Below are positions 17,101 through 25,214 of a stretch of DNA of 64,000 bases, piece after piece (the first letter of the stretch is position 1; the number at the start of each line of letters is the position of its first letter). The DNA comes from Hyphomicrobiales bacterium (lineage in GTDB: Bacteria; Pseudomonadota; Alphaproteobacteria; Rhizobiales; Rhizobiaceae). The notes under the pieces were generated by a model. The model made no database searches, was not told the origin of the DNA, and was given only the letters and a program-made list of their open reading frames with translations. The position numbers were made by a program, and so were the translations under genes. The DNA is taken from assembly GCA_900472295.1 (NCBI GenBank), contig UCIA01000007.1, positions 127,686 to 191,685 of the forward strand, read 5' to 3'.

Positions 17101-18505
17101 GAAGGCCGAGCTGACCGAGGCCTCAAAGGTATCGCATCCCCATACGCTGTCAGCGCTGCGGTACGGTGCGCCGGAACTTCGTATTCTGGCGGTGCCTGTG
17201 CTGATCGATGCGCTGAACAGTTGGCCCACCGATCCTGCAGAGGACGAAGCCGCAGCCGACCTGCAGAATGATAGCCTCAGCGCGGCGCTTCAGGTGGTGA
17301 TTGCATCTGGCTCGGCTGATAAGGCTCTATGCGATCTGTGCGAAACGCGCTTCTTCAAAGCGCCGGCAGCAAAATCGGGCACGATTTGGCTTCAGGGGCT
17401 GTGCGCCGTTGACCTCAAACGCGGAATTGTTGCGCTGAAGGCTGGCCTTGAGACAATCGCTGAGAGTGAGCGCTCCGAGAAGGCCATTCGCTGGGTTGGC
17501 GTGATTTTCGGTGAGCGCGGCTTCGACCACTACGGCGCGGCTCGGACGCTGGACGTGGAAGCCGACCTCTTAGTCGAAATGGTTTTGCTCGCGTATACTG
17601 TGGTTCGCCGCGAAGATGACGTTGAGCATGACGGAGTCTATACGCCCGACTTCAGGGACGAGGCGGAGTCGGCACGAAATCGCATCATATCGGCGTTGCT
17701 CGGCCGTCCTGGTCAAGCTTCCCACCAGGCGCTCCTTTCCCTGTCTGAGCACCCGTTGTTTTCCTACATGCTGGATCGCCTTCGCCTAATGGCGCGACAG
17801 CGAGCTGCGCTTGACAGTGAGGCGCCACCTCTGTCGACCGCCGACTACAAATCTTGGGAGCAGCATGCAGAGTTCCCTCCTCGCAATCGCGATGAGCTGT
17901 TCCTGTGCATGATCAATGAGCTCGAGGATATTCAGCACGACGTGAAGCATCATGACTTTACTGATCGTGGGATTCTCGCGCCGATCGAGGATGAGACGAA
18001 AATTCAGCCTGTTCTGGCCAAAAAGCTCAGTGACGCTGCCCGGGATCGCTATCAGGTCGTGCGGGAAGACGAAGTCGCCGATAAGAAGGAAACCGACATC
18101 CGACTGCTTGGGCGGCATTGCCCCGATCGCGCGGTGGTGGAAGTCAAGATCGGCGACAGTTGGTCGGTGACTGAGCTCGAAACGGCTCTCGACCGCCAGG
18201 TCGTTGGACAGTATCTAAGGCACCACAGCTGTAGCGCCGGATGTCTGCTAGTGACATATGCGGGGCGCAAGGGTTTTGAAGAGCCTGGTACTGGCGTGCC
18301 GATGACGTTCGAGGAGGTTGTGGCGCGATTGAAGGGGAAAGCTGCTCAGACTGAGGCTGCCGAGCAAGGTCGTATCCGGCTTGGGGTGGTCGCGCTGGAC
18401 TTGCGTTCCCCGCTCCCTCACTCAAGCTATGTCCGAAAGAAGGAGCAAAAGGCGCTTCGCCACGCAAGAAGGCGGCGGTATGAAGCGGGGACCATTCACC
18501 CATGA
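14102..18505 (+). CDS. NACHT/STAND-type NTPase with C-terminal nuclease-like motif
   Basis: The 1467-aa protein has Walker A ATAGSGKT (52-59), Walker B VWIFLDSVDE (113-122) and a sensor-type segment IILSCRPTDW (150-159), i.e. a STAND/NACHT ATPase right at the N-terminus. A very long alpha-helical repeat region follows (about 400-1300), probably the ligand-sensing superhelix. Near the C-terminus is Asp1332 in KKETDIRLL and Glu1347-x-Lys1349 in AVVEVKIGDSW, the arrangement of a PD-(D/E)XK nuclease, followed by QVVGQYLRHH. Avs and bNACHT defence proteins share the ATPase-plus-sensor plan but usually carry the effector at the N-terminus. A GTG-started 45-codon extension is open upstream. Likely works with the preceding HEPN-like protein. 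Confidence 0.8.
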   Translation: MSNYVELGRRFRDLTNEEQEDPSTLAMMGDSEPFRGDSWDKVLQSGRVVILATAGSGKTKEMQAQVARLRTDGKHAFFIPIEALDKETVKNFLAQEAGDEDRWEQWLSSDEDVWIFLDSVDELKLVNGKLEKALPKVAVALGAARDRAHIILSCRPTDWRPVQDMETFRARLPPRAARQIVLSPDEAFLAPFEQKQASYGQKEVDKVVETRIVFLLPLSRNQIEVFAAAKGVADPKALSAAIDRGEAWSFARRPLDLQNLIASWMANGSIGSLLQQHEADIANSLRDDDERPDAGVLSYDQAREGAERLALAMLMTKSRTIRSLEQQTLVVSDNSALDATAVLSDWDSAKIKALLRRPIFDPATYGRIRFHHRSVQEYLAAAHLLRLRARNLPRSAMRRLLLAETYGERIVIPSMRPVAAWLAQTDLDIRREVLAREPEVLLLNGDPASLPLDARSELVGAYVSAYSAGSWRGLEMPIAEIRRLAKPDLGGEIRKCWSVSPSNQEVIEFLLELIWLGAIHECADIAFDALMNSNLGPHARVLASRALADCGRTDLLRTAADDALANPANWTNRIYYSLIENIYPAVITSAELEQLILRVPEPKDEVGGFSWALYNIAEELEPGSEAAVSLRELVVRLIWDGRLDPGEWYKPKSRCSRMSGALARLCLRELERPIVPDTQLIHACAVANRLDNDNVVGRDELDAVRLRFQQPELRAQAFWIELEIMDTLGRATEPFERMWRTEHDSLIGQLRPADRPWLLAALDRISPVRSVALVALVRLWLDSDRSSEELAALKAAVSDDVELTTLIVSMTTPQPPNPELVKLEQQHEEYKRNQAAKQQENKASWIAWKAEVDSDPAQAFTNEKKGQTLSNLIRWLRKSGRDTHTKLFYANWRSVRAVFGDVIADGFEREIRQFWRQTKPPIWSGRKVEERNSIWGSQHMALTGLAIEATGERWAFTLTEQEARRAAEWGLVEINGVPEWYGAYASVRKTAVTAAINVELKAELTEASKVSHPHTLSALRYGAPELRILAVPVLIDALNSWPTDPAEDEAAADLQNDSLSAALQVVIASGSADKALCDLCETRFFKAPAAKSGTIWLQGLCAVDLKRGIVALKAGLETIAESERSEKAIRWVGVIFGERGFDHYGAARTLDVEADLLVEMVLLAYTVVRREDDVEHDGVYTPDFRDEAESARNRIISALLGRPGQASHQALLSLSEHPLFSYMLDRLRLMARQRAALDSEAPPLSTADYKSWEQHAEFPPRNRDELFLCMINELEDIQHDVKHHDFTDRGILAPIEDETKIQPVLAKKLSDAARDRYQVVREDEVADKKETDIRLLGRHCPDRAVVEVKIGDSWSVTELETALDRQVVGQYLRHHSCSAGCLLVTYAGRKGFEEPGTGVPMTFEEVVARLKGKAAQTEAAEQGRIRLGVVALDLRSPLPHSSYVRKKEQKALRHARRRRYEAGTIHP

Positions 18506-18685
18506 TAAACAGGCCCATGACTTAAGCTATCTCGATCCATTCGAGTGTGACTCGGACGTTCCTGCCAAAGACCGCAGTGGGGTCGGAAGCTAAAAGGCAG
18601 CTTGTCAACAAACTTAGCCGACACCTGACAGTCCGTTATCGGCCCCGTCGCCGCCATGAACAAGTCTAGGCAGCACATATCTCGT

Positions 18686-19963
18686 CTAGTCGAATTTTGC
18701 CTGGTACCGCTCCTGCGGTGCCCGCCAGCTTTCGATGAAATCCAGCGGATCGACGCTTTCCATCATTGCTCTCGCGAGAGCCAGACGCTCCTCCAGGCGC
18801 TTGCGGCGATCTTCATCACCCGTAGTGTTCAACCGCTTTTCGGCATCCGCGAAAAAACGCTCTACCGTCATCGCCTTGCCCCACCGTTCAATAATTTCCG
18901 CAAGCTGCTGCTGGCTATCGGCTAGTGCCTGAGCCACCTTGCGGGCGTCCTCCTGCTTTAGATAGCGCTCCCACTCCTCCTCTCTTTCTTTCTTCCTCTT
19001 CGCGGCCGCCACATCCTCGGCGTCCATAAGGCGTTGAACAGTGCCCTTGGCCCCCTTCAATGTTTCCACGATTTTTGGGATCAGAGCGCCCATCGCTTCC
19101 TGCTCGGTTTCTTGCCAGCTGACCGACCAGTCGACGCCCTTTTTCGGCGAGTAGGCAATGACTCGAAAACGGCCGCAGGGCACGTCCTGCTCTCTTGTCC
19201 AGGAATGCGTTAACTGCCAAGGCTTGGCGGATCGGATGAGCCTGCTGTCCTCCCGATGGTATTCGCCGTCGAAGTATCGCACCATCACTCTTTCGGTCAT
19301 TTCGGTGATGGCGAGCCCGATCGGCACAGTGTCGACATAGAGGACGGTAGGTCGATCCGGAGCCCAGATGCTCCCAGGGTGATACTGCCCGTATTTGCGA
19401 TCCTTGCGCTCCAACTCCTGTTCCTTGACGGAGATGCGATCAAGGTCGCCTCCAGCCGGCGCGATTTGAACGCGGTATTCCTGTTCGTCCAGCGCAAGAT
19501 AGAGATCGTTGGCGATCGAGAGTGCGCGAAGCAACTGGGTTTCTGAAGAAATCAGATCCGGCAGGATTCTCTTGTAGGGCCTGAGGAACTCGCCCTGTTT
19601 AACGTCGCGTGTTTTTCGCATGTGCTCTTCAACGCCGAAGAGCAGCCGATGGCGCGCTGGGCGATGGGGTTTCGCGGCAGGTCTGGTCTTGCGAACAGAG
19701 CCTTCTTTCGCGGTTCTCTTTCGTCGAGGCTTTGGGGTCGACGACGTTAGCTCGATCAGTTCGTCCGATGACGCCTGCAGCGGCGGCAAGTCTACCGGCA
19801 GCCCGAGCAATTTACGCGTCCAATATCCCGACCCAGGATAGGGAACCTGATATCGCTTACATATGGCTGCCAGCGCCGAGCCGGAAAGTCCTAGCTCTGG
19901 AGCAACTTTGCTGAGAGGCCTCTCGCAGACTCGATTGTAAAGCTCAAGGCGTGTCAGTTGCAC
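18686..19963 (-). CDS. HTH-containing protein of unknown function
   Basis: The 425-aa product starts (GTG) with a helix-turn-helix-like block: LTRLELYNRVCERPLSKVAPELGLSGSALAAICKRYQVPYPGSGYW. I recall this 'LYxxVWxxPxxxxAxxxGxSxxxLxxxCxxxxIPxPxxGYW' pattern from proteins of proteobacterial islands. A basic linker (residues 75-107) and a middle domain with mixed strands follow, then a long coiled coil (about 325-400, KRKKEREEEWERYLKQEDARKVAQAL). The partner or role is unknown. It sits alone, convergent with the STAND gene, in a defence island, so a regulatory or defence role is possible. Confidence 0.65.
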   Translation of the reverse strand: MQLTRLELYNRVCERPLSKVAPELGLSGSALAAICKRYQVPYPGSGYWTRKLLGLPVDLPPLQASSDELIELTSSTPKPRRKRTAKEGSVRKTRPAAKPHRPARHRLLFGVEEHMRKTRDVKQGEFLRPYKRILPDLISSETQLLRALSIANDLYLALDEQEYRVQIAPAGGDLDRISVKEQELERKDRKYGQYHPGSIWAPDRPTVLYVDTVPIGLAITEMTERVMVRYFDGEYHREDSRLIRSAKPWQLTHSWTREQDVPCGRFRVIAYSPKKGVDWSVSWQETEQEAMGALIPKIVETLKGAKGTVQRLMDAEDVAAAKRKKEREEEWERYLKQEDARKVAQALADSQQQLAEIIERWGKAMTVERFFADAEKRLNTTGDEDRRKRLEERLALARAMMESVDPLDFIESWRAPQERYQAKFD

Positions 19964-20283
19964 GGCGCGAATGGTTTCTCAATTCGATCGAGGCCGATAT
20001 GGCACTGCCAGCAGCGGCTGGTGATCCACATCGCTCGTCATCCGCCTATCAGCGGTTTGGATAACTTTTAAGACAGCGTGGCGCCGGCGTATCCATCCAT
20101 AGTAATCGGCCCAACGTTCGCACTTTGGACGATCGAGGTCGCAGACTAACGATCAAAGATGCGATGTCGACAAGGATGCAGGCTGCCCTCATGACAACGC
20201 GGAAGCCATCCAGGGCCTAACCTCACGGCGGTGAGGAACCACTTCCAAAATATTCGTGGACAATCGCAATCGCCGATTGAGAA

Positions 20284-20358
20284 GCACATTGTAAATTGTT
20301 GAGCTAATACAATTTTTTAGCATCGGAGTGCACATTGTAGCATAGTCTCACAATGTGC
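20284..20358. repeat. Cluster of CACATTGT dyad repeats
   Basis: GCACATTGTA at 20284-20293 and GCACATTGT at 20330-20338 pair with ACAATGTGC at 20350-20358; the latter two are a perfect 9-bp inverted repeat with an 11-nt spacer. It looks like an operator or protein-binding cluster; no gene starts immediately beside it except the HTH gene 320 bp to the left. Confidence 0.45.
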
Positions 20359-20990
20359 CACGAGCGCAAATAATCCTAACAAAAACAACCAACCGACCGC
20401 CGCGCAATGTGCGCCCTTTTATCCTGCCATCGTCCGGTTGCTTGTGCGTGGCCGGTCTCTCGCACAGTTTGAGTAGTGCATTCGAGCGACATATCGTGCT
20501 CCCTCGGAGCATGGAGGATCTCCGGCGGATTTTGAGACACTTCAAGAACGCGGCGCGACAATCCGGGCGGGGTGTTCGCGTCAAAGCGCGGCACAGATCT
20601 GCTTTCGGCGCACAAAACTGTTGCCACCAACATCGCATGACGACGCACACATTCGACCGCTGGCGGAAGTACTTCGCGTGCAAAAATGTTGCCGTAAGCA
20701 CGCAGAATATCAGGCGGAATGCGCAGTGGAGCGCGCTTTTTCTGCCCGCTTGGCCAGGGCTTCCGGACGTTTCTGGCGGCGCAATTTGCGACGGCACGGA
20801 TGTGCGCAACTGCGCTATTTAGGCGTTCTGGGCAATGCAGGTCGAAGCGATGAACTGCAGCCGCATGGCCGTTCGGAAATATGCTGCGGCGTTGCATCTT
20901 TCTCCGACACGCTTGCGCAAATGCCGCGACCGTTGGATGAAGCCGAGGTCGAAATCGACCCGCGAGCGGTCTTCCCTGCGCCCGCTCGCT

Positions 20991-21010
20991 CGTTAGCACT
21001 AGTGCTAACG
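20991..21010. repeat. Perfect 20-bp palindrome
   Basis: CGTTAGCACTAGTGCTAACG is its own reverse complement. Its half TTAGCACT equals the CIRCE half-site, but without the CIRCE 9-nt spacer. It could be an operator. Confidence 0.5.
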
Positions 21011-21323
21011 GAACGGCGCCAGAATAGAGCTTGAAGGCCTCATCGAAGGATGATCCTGGCGCGCCCCGGCAGCCTGTGCGGTCACGGGCATGCTGTTCCG
21101 ATGGCGCGCGCTGTTCAGCGGCGCAGAAGAACGGTGCGTAGTTTGCTAGTGTCTTGCTGACAGAGGGCACGCCAGCGGTACGTTTGCAACGTGACGTCGT
21201 GCAGCCGCTGGACGGAATGACGGCAGGGAAATCGCTATCTTTCGGTTTTTTGCCCAGCGTAGAGGGCATGCGCGATCTATGAGGAACAACCGAGGCCGCA
21301 CACGCACGCGCAAGCCGTGTAAC

Positions 21324-22382
21324 CTAGCGGCTCATCGCCATTAACGTCTCGTCCATGCGATCAAACAGCAAATTCTCGGGTGGGTCGCCGGCGTCTGCGC
21401 CTTCCAGCATGGCGCATAGATCGTCTCTGCTGATCACCATGATGAACTTGCGATCCTCGCGCAAATGTCCAGCGCTGGCCTTGATCGCCTGCTCGGACGC
21501 GCCTGCCCGGGCGACGACGATCGCGACTGTCCGGAGTCCGGCTCGAAATAGATACTTGGAAGTGATCTCGATCGCATCTTGGCCGATCGGCGAGGCATAG
21601 TTCTTGGCTTCGAAAACCACATACCGTGTGCCGAAATCCGACGCAAGAATAGCCCAGAAGGAATTATGGTCCGGTCGGAGCCGTCCAACCAAATCCATCC
21701 GGTGGAGCCCGTCATCCGTACGCTGCTGCGAAACCAGTTTGTGCAGCTCCCGGCTGAAGAGGAAGCGGATTGCCTCGTGGCAGGCCGCCTCAAAAGCTTG
21801 CCATCCTGCATGCCCGGCCGCGGTTGCGCGAAGCTTCGCAGCGATGGACGCGCCCCTAAGCGTGTCTGCTTGGCGCCTAAGGGAAACCGGGCCAGCACTT
21901 TCAATGACCGTTTCGCTGACGAGTTCTTCCAAACGATCAAGAAGCTCGGTATCACGCGCAGCAAAGCGACGGAGGTCACTCAGGTCCCAGAGATCGATGT
22001 TCGAACCAGCCGCCTGACGAAAGTCTTCGCGATCGCTCGCATCGATCTCGAGCGAGAGGATCAGCGCTCCGCGAGCATAATCGGTTTGCTCAAGCAGCGT
22101 CTTCATGAACGCGATAGCATCGCCGACCCGTGAATGCCAATCGCTGCGCCAGCGGAACATCTTGAACTCGACAGCGACCGGTCCGGTTGCATCCGAAGGG
22201 GTGAACGCGATGTCCGGGACGAAGCGCATCGCCTCCCATTCTTCCTGGTCGGCAGGCCCTTCGTCTGGCTTCATTAGGTGCGCCCGGCCCGCACTTTTTT
22301 GCCCCAAGATTTTCGCCAATAGGTGTTGCCATTCCACTTCGAGATTCATCGTCTCGATGTGCAGCTCTTTCATTGCGCCCAT
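21324..22382 (-). CDS. Protein with two PD-(D/E)XK nuclease-like modules
   Basis: The 352-aa product shows two restriction-nuclease-like cores. The first is Asp57 in RFVPDIAF with Glu72-x-Lys74 in GPVAVEFKMFRW; the second is Asp230 in LHRMDLVGRL with Glu258-x-Lys260 in RYVVFEAKNYASPIGQDAIE. In the second, the EAKN motif and following helix match the Mrr/RecB-type nuclease fold well. Between them is a helical linker. The start is the ATG at 22382 with AAGGAA upstream. It lies downstream of hamB on the same strand, 300 bp away, so it may be an add-on to the Hachiman pair or an independent single-gene nuclease. I do not recognise a named system. Confidence 0.7.
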   Translation of the reverse strand: MGAMKELHIETMNLEVEWQHLLAKILGQKSAGRAHLMKPDEGPADQEEWEAMRFVPDIAFTPSDATGPVAVEFKMFRWRSDWHSRVGDAIAFMKTLLEQTDYARGALILSLEIDASDREDFRQAAGSNIDLWDLSDLRRFAARDTELLDRLEELVSETVIESAGPVSLRRQADTLRGASIAAKLRATAAGHAGWQAFEAACHEAIRFLFSRELHKLVSQQRTDDGLHRMDLVGRLRPDHNSFWAILASDFGTRYVVFEAKNYASPIGQDAIEITSKYLFRAGLRTVAIVVARAGASEQAIKASAGHLREDRKFIMVISRDDLCAMLEGADAGDPPENLLFDRMDETLMAMSR

Positions 22383-22679
22383 GGGGTTCCTTTTTCCTGT
22401 CGCAGTGACCGCAAACCTACTCCACTACTTTTTGGGGCCACGCGCTGAATGATCCAACCTAGCGCAGATCAGCGCGTCGGCGTAGCGCGCGACATGCCGA
22501 ACTTGAAGTCTGGCTTCAGGATGCCTTCGATACCTACCGGGCTGCTCCAACACACTATGACCGGCAAAGGGCGAGCGTGTCGAAGTCGAGATGGACACCG
22601 CCATCGCCCAAGTCAACCGCAATTGCATGCAGAAAAGTCATCCGATCAATGCCGAAATGCTTGGAAGTCTGTGGCACTC

Positions 22680-25214
22680 CTAGGGAATTGCAATCGCCCG
22701 CACCTCAGCAAGCAAGAGGGGCGAAAGTCCCAGCGCTTCAAGCGGCCGAGTTCGCAGCCACCGCAGCGCGCCAGCCGCATCGAGGTCTTTCCGGGCAGAC
22801 ATGTCGTTCAACTTCATCGCAGTGACCCGTGACAATCCCAGAGAGATGAAGCTGATCATCGTTTTGTCGGATGCGCCAATCTCCAGGTAGAGTGGCAAAG
22901 ATGGAATGCTGGACACCATGTCCACCAAGCCCGCGCTGTCGAGTGCGTAGACAAGAAGTGCGCTGTAGCAGCCAAACAGACGGACAGCCTGGAAACGGAT
23001 ATCGCTTTCGATTAGATCCAAGGTACTTCTGATCGTCGTTCGAACCGGTTTCGAGGCATTTCGCGATATTTGCTCATCGATGATCTGAGGGAGCGGAACA
23101 CCAAGCATCCATCGTCGCGCGATCAGCGCATGGAAACGATGCAGGTTTTTCGAGGTGTCGATACCGAGAATGATTTCGTGGCACAATTCAAGAATATCGG
23201 CGTAGGATTGGAACGCCTCGCTCTCTCGGGGATGCGAAGGAATGAGGGCCCGCGCGACATCGGCACCTTGAGCTATTTTTGCGTTAAGCCGGTCGTAAAG
23301 CCGCTGCTGTTTGTGGGCGGAGATGGTCGGAGTCCGGCGGAGAACTGCTGCCGGTAGAGTCAGCTTATTACTAGCTGCGGTAAGAGCGGCTTCAACTAGG
23401 CCTGACTGGATGTCGCCCGGCGCAATGCCGGCCCTTTCAAATGTCTGATGAAGACCACCGCCTTTGAAATCGGTGTAGAGACGAACGAAGGTGGTCTCTA
23501 CACCGGTATCGTCGCTTTGGCCCTTTGCCGGCGAGCCAGAAATCACGGTCATTAACTGGTCGTGATGTTCGTTGAGGCTGGTTTCAATCGCCGGGATAAC
23601 GATCGAATCTTTGGGACCTTCGAGCGGCTTCTTCTTCCATTTGTTATAGTCGATGAGGAAGATGTTGCCCTGGAACTCGCGCTTGAGCCTGCCAGCGCGA
23701 CCAGCAAGGTTCCAGAAATCAGTCGACTCCAACGCTTTGGTCCGACCTTTCTCCGGAGCGAACATGAAGATGTTTTTGGTAGGCAAATTAACACCCTGAA
23801 GCAGGGTACTCGTGCAGACGAGATAATCGACTTCGCCCGACGAAACTGCCGCTTCAATTGCTCGTCGGAGTTGGGTCGGAATATTGGAGTAGTGAAATGC
23901 TACGCCGTGTTTGACGCACTCGACCAACGCGTAGTTGGCGTGCACAGCTTCTTTTGCCAAGTCGGATAGAGCGAGGCGCGATTCGGTTGACTCACGGTCG
24001 GACATTAGCTCAGCGAGTTGAAGCGCAACGCTTTCCGCTTCCGCCGCACCATTCGCGTAAATGATATTTGAATGCCCACGTCCAAGCACCGCCGGGATAT
24101 GGACAAGTTTCTCGGTCCGGCTCGCGAGCGTTCTCCCCAGCTGCAGCGTTGCGACTTGTTGCAGCGCTCTCGATCCGTCACCAGCGGTGTGGATCACTAG
24201 CTTGCCCTTGGTGGCGGATTGGACGGTCGTAACCAAGAAGTTCTGTGCAACGGTAGGCTCTACAGATGCAAACTCGACTAGGTCGGTCAAGCCAAACAAC
24301 CGGCCAAAGATATCTAGATTGCGGATCGCTGGGCTGGCGAAAAGAATTTGTGATGCTGGATTGCGGATCAGTAGATCGTCGATGACCCATTGCAGCAGCA
24401 CGCCGCGTGATCCATCTGCGATCGAATGCGCCTCATCTACGATGATGACGCTGGCGCTAAAGTCGGGATGGGCGCCAAGGGCTAGCTGCACCCTCTCTTG
24501 GGTCATTACGTAGATGGCGCGTTCAGCGAGGCTGGTTTCAGCATCGACCGGGATCGTCACGATGGAGGGAATATCTTGGTCCATCCCCCGAAACTGGATT
24601 GTCAGATCCTCAGCAACCTGGGCGATCAAGGCGCGGGTCGGGACGATGTAGACGACCGACTTTGGCTGCTCATTGTCGAAGAGCGCCGACAAATACCCTT
24701 GCAAGACGAAGGATTTTCCGGCGGATGTCGGCGCCGCCAGCGCGATGCGACGCCTTTGCAGGAGGTTCAGCCACAGCTTTTGCTGGAAGTCAGTCAGCAG
24801 CACCGTTTGCCCGTTGATCGTCACCTCATGGGCATCAGCTGACGCGATTTCCTCAGCCGCGAGTACCAGTGGTAGCCTCACCCGCGCGGACGCCACGTCC
24901 GCGCGCGTGCCGATGGAAGGGAAGTTGCCGAGGCGCGTGAGAACCATGCGCAGGGCTTGGTCGAGAGGGACTTTGCCGGTTCCGAACAAGTCATATGCAC
25001 AAGTCGCTACTCGGAACGCGGCGTGCCGATGATCTGCCGATTCCGAGCAGGCCAAGATGGCCGCAGAACGCATTAATCGTGTAGCGTCAGTAAAGTCGGC
25101 GTAGCCATCGTCGATACCGCCGATCTCTTTGGTTAGCCACGCGAGCTCAATGCGATGCGCTGCATCGTGAAAGCCGCTGTTATCCCAAACCTTGTCAGCC
25201 AACTCTTGTATCAT
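22680..25214 (-). CDS. hamB: Hachiman helicase HamB
   Basis: The 844-aa superfamily 2 helicase has an N-terminal helical part, then Walker A APTSAGKS (161-168), DEAH box VDEAHS (Asp260-His263), motif III SPA (294-296) in place of SAT, and a C-terminal RecA lobe with CTSTLLQGVNLPTKNIF and NLAGRAGRLKREFQG (motifs V and VI), the Ski2-like style of HamB. It overlaps the hamA stop by ATGA, so the pair is one operon. In Hachiman, HamAB senses DNA damage-like or phage DNA ends, ATP hydrolysis frees HamA, and HamA degrades DNA, killing the cell. Family recognition rests on the DUF1837 partner plus helicase type. Confidence 0.88.
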   Translation of the reverse strand: MIQELADKVWDNSGFHDAAHRIELAWLTKEIGGIDDGYADFTDATRLMRSAAILACSESADHRHAAFRVATCAYDLFGTGKVPLDQALRMVLTRLGNFPSIGTRADVASARVRLPLVLAAEEIASADAHEVTINGQTVLLTDFQQKLWLNLLQRRRIALAAPTSAGKSFVLQGYLSALFDNEQPKSVVYIVPTRALIAQVAEDLTIQFRGMDQDIPSIVTIPVDAETSLAERAIYVMTQERVQLALGAHPDFSASVIIVDEAHSIADGSRGVLLQWVIDDLLIRNPASQILFASPAIRNLDIFGRLFGLTDLVEFASVEPTVAQNFLVTTVQSATKGKLVIHTAGDGSRALQQVATLQLGRTLASRTEKLVHIPAVLGRGHSNIIYANGAAEAESVALQLAELMSDRESTESRLALSDLAKEAVHANYALVECVKHGVAFHYSNIPTQLRRAIEAAVSSGEVDYLVCTSTLLQGVNLPTKNIFMFAPEKGRTKALESTDFWNLAGRAGRLKREFQGNIFLIDYNKWKKKPLEGPKDSIVIPAIETSLNEHHDQLMTVISGSPAKGQSDDTGVETTFVRLYTDFKGGGLHQTFERAGIAPGDIQSGLVEAALTAASNKLTLPAAVLRRTPTISAHKQQRLYDRLNAKIAQGADVARALIPSHPRESEAFQSYADILELCHEIILGIDTSKNLHRFHALIARRWMLGVPLPQIIDEQISRNASKPVRTTIRSTLDLIESDIRFQAVRLFGCYSALLVYALDSAGLVDMVSSIPSLPLYLEIGASDKTMISFISLGLSRVTAMKLNDMSARKDLDAAGALRWLRTRPLEALGLSPLLLAEVRAIAIP

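Larger units (their letters stand above)
19964..21323. other. 1.36-kb region without a convincing gene; dyads and a palindrome
   Basis: Open frames here on both strands have poor composition and no motif. Signals seen are: a dyad GCACATTGT-N11-ACAATGTGC (20330-20358) with a third copy at 20284-20293, AATTGT/ACAATT around 20294-20313, and a perfect 20-bp palindrome at 20991-21010. A short minus-strand frame ending near 20715 (KRPEALAKRAEKARSTAHSA) might be a gene remnant. It may be decayed sequence or a regulatory/replication locus. Confidence 0.5.

Noticed and set aside
20991..21010. CIRCE element
   Set aside because: The half-site matches, but the 9-nt spacer is missing and no heat-shock gene is near.
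20376..21269. 297-codon minus-strand frame in the gene-poor stretch
   Set aside because: No motif, poor composition, other frames equally open; coding not supported.
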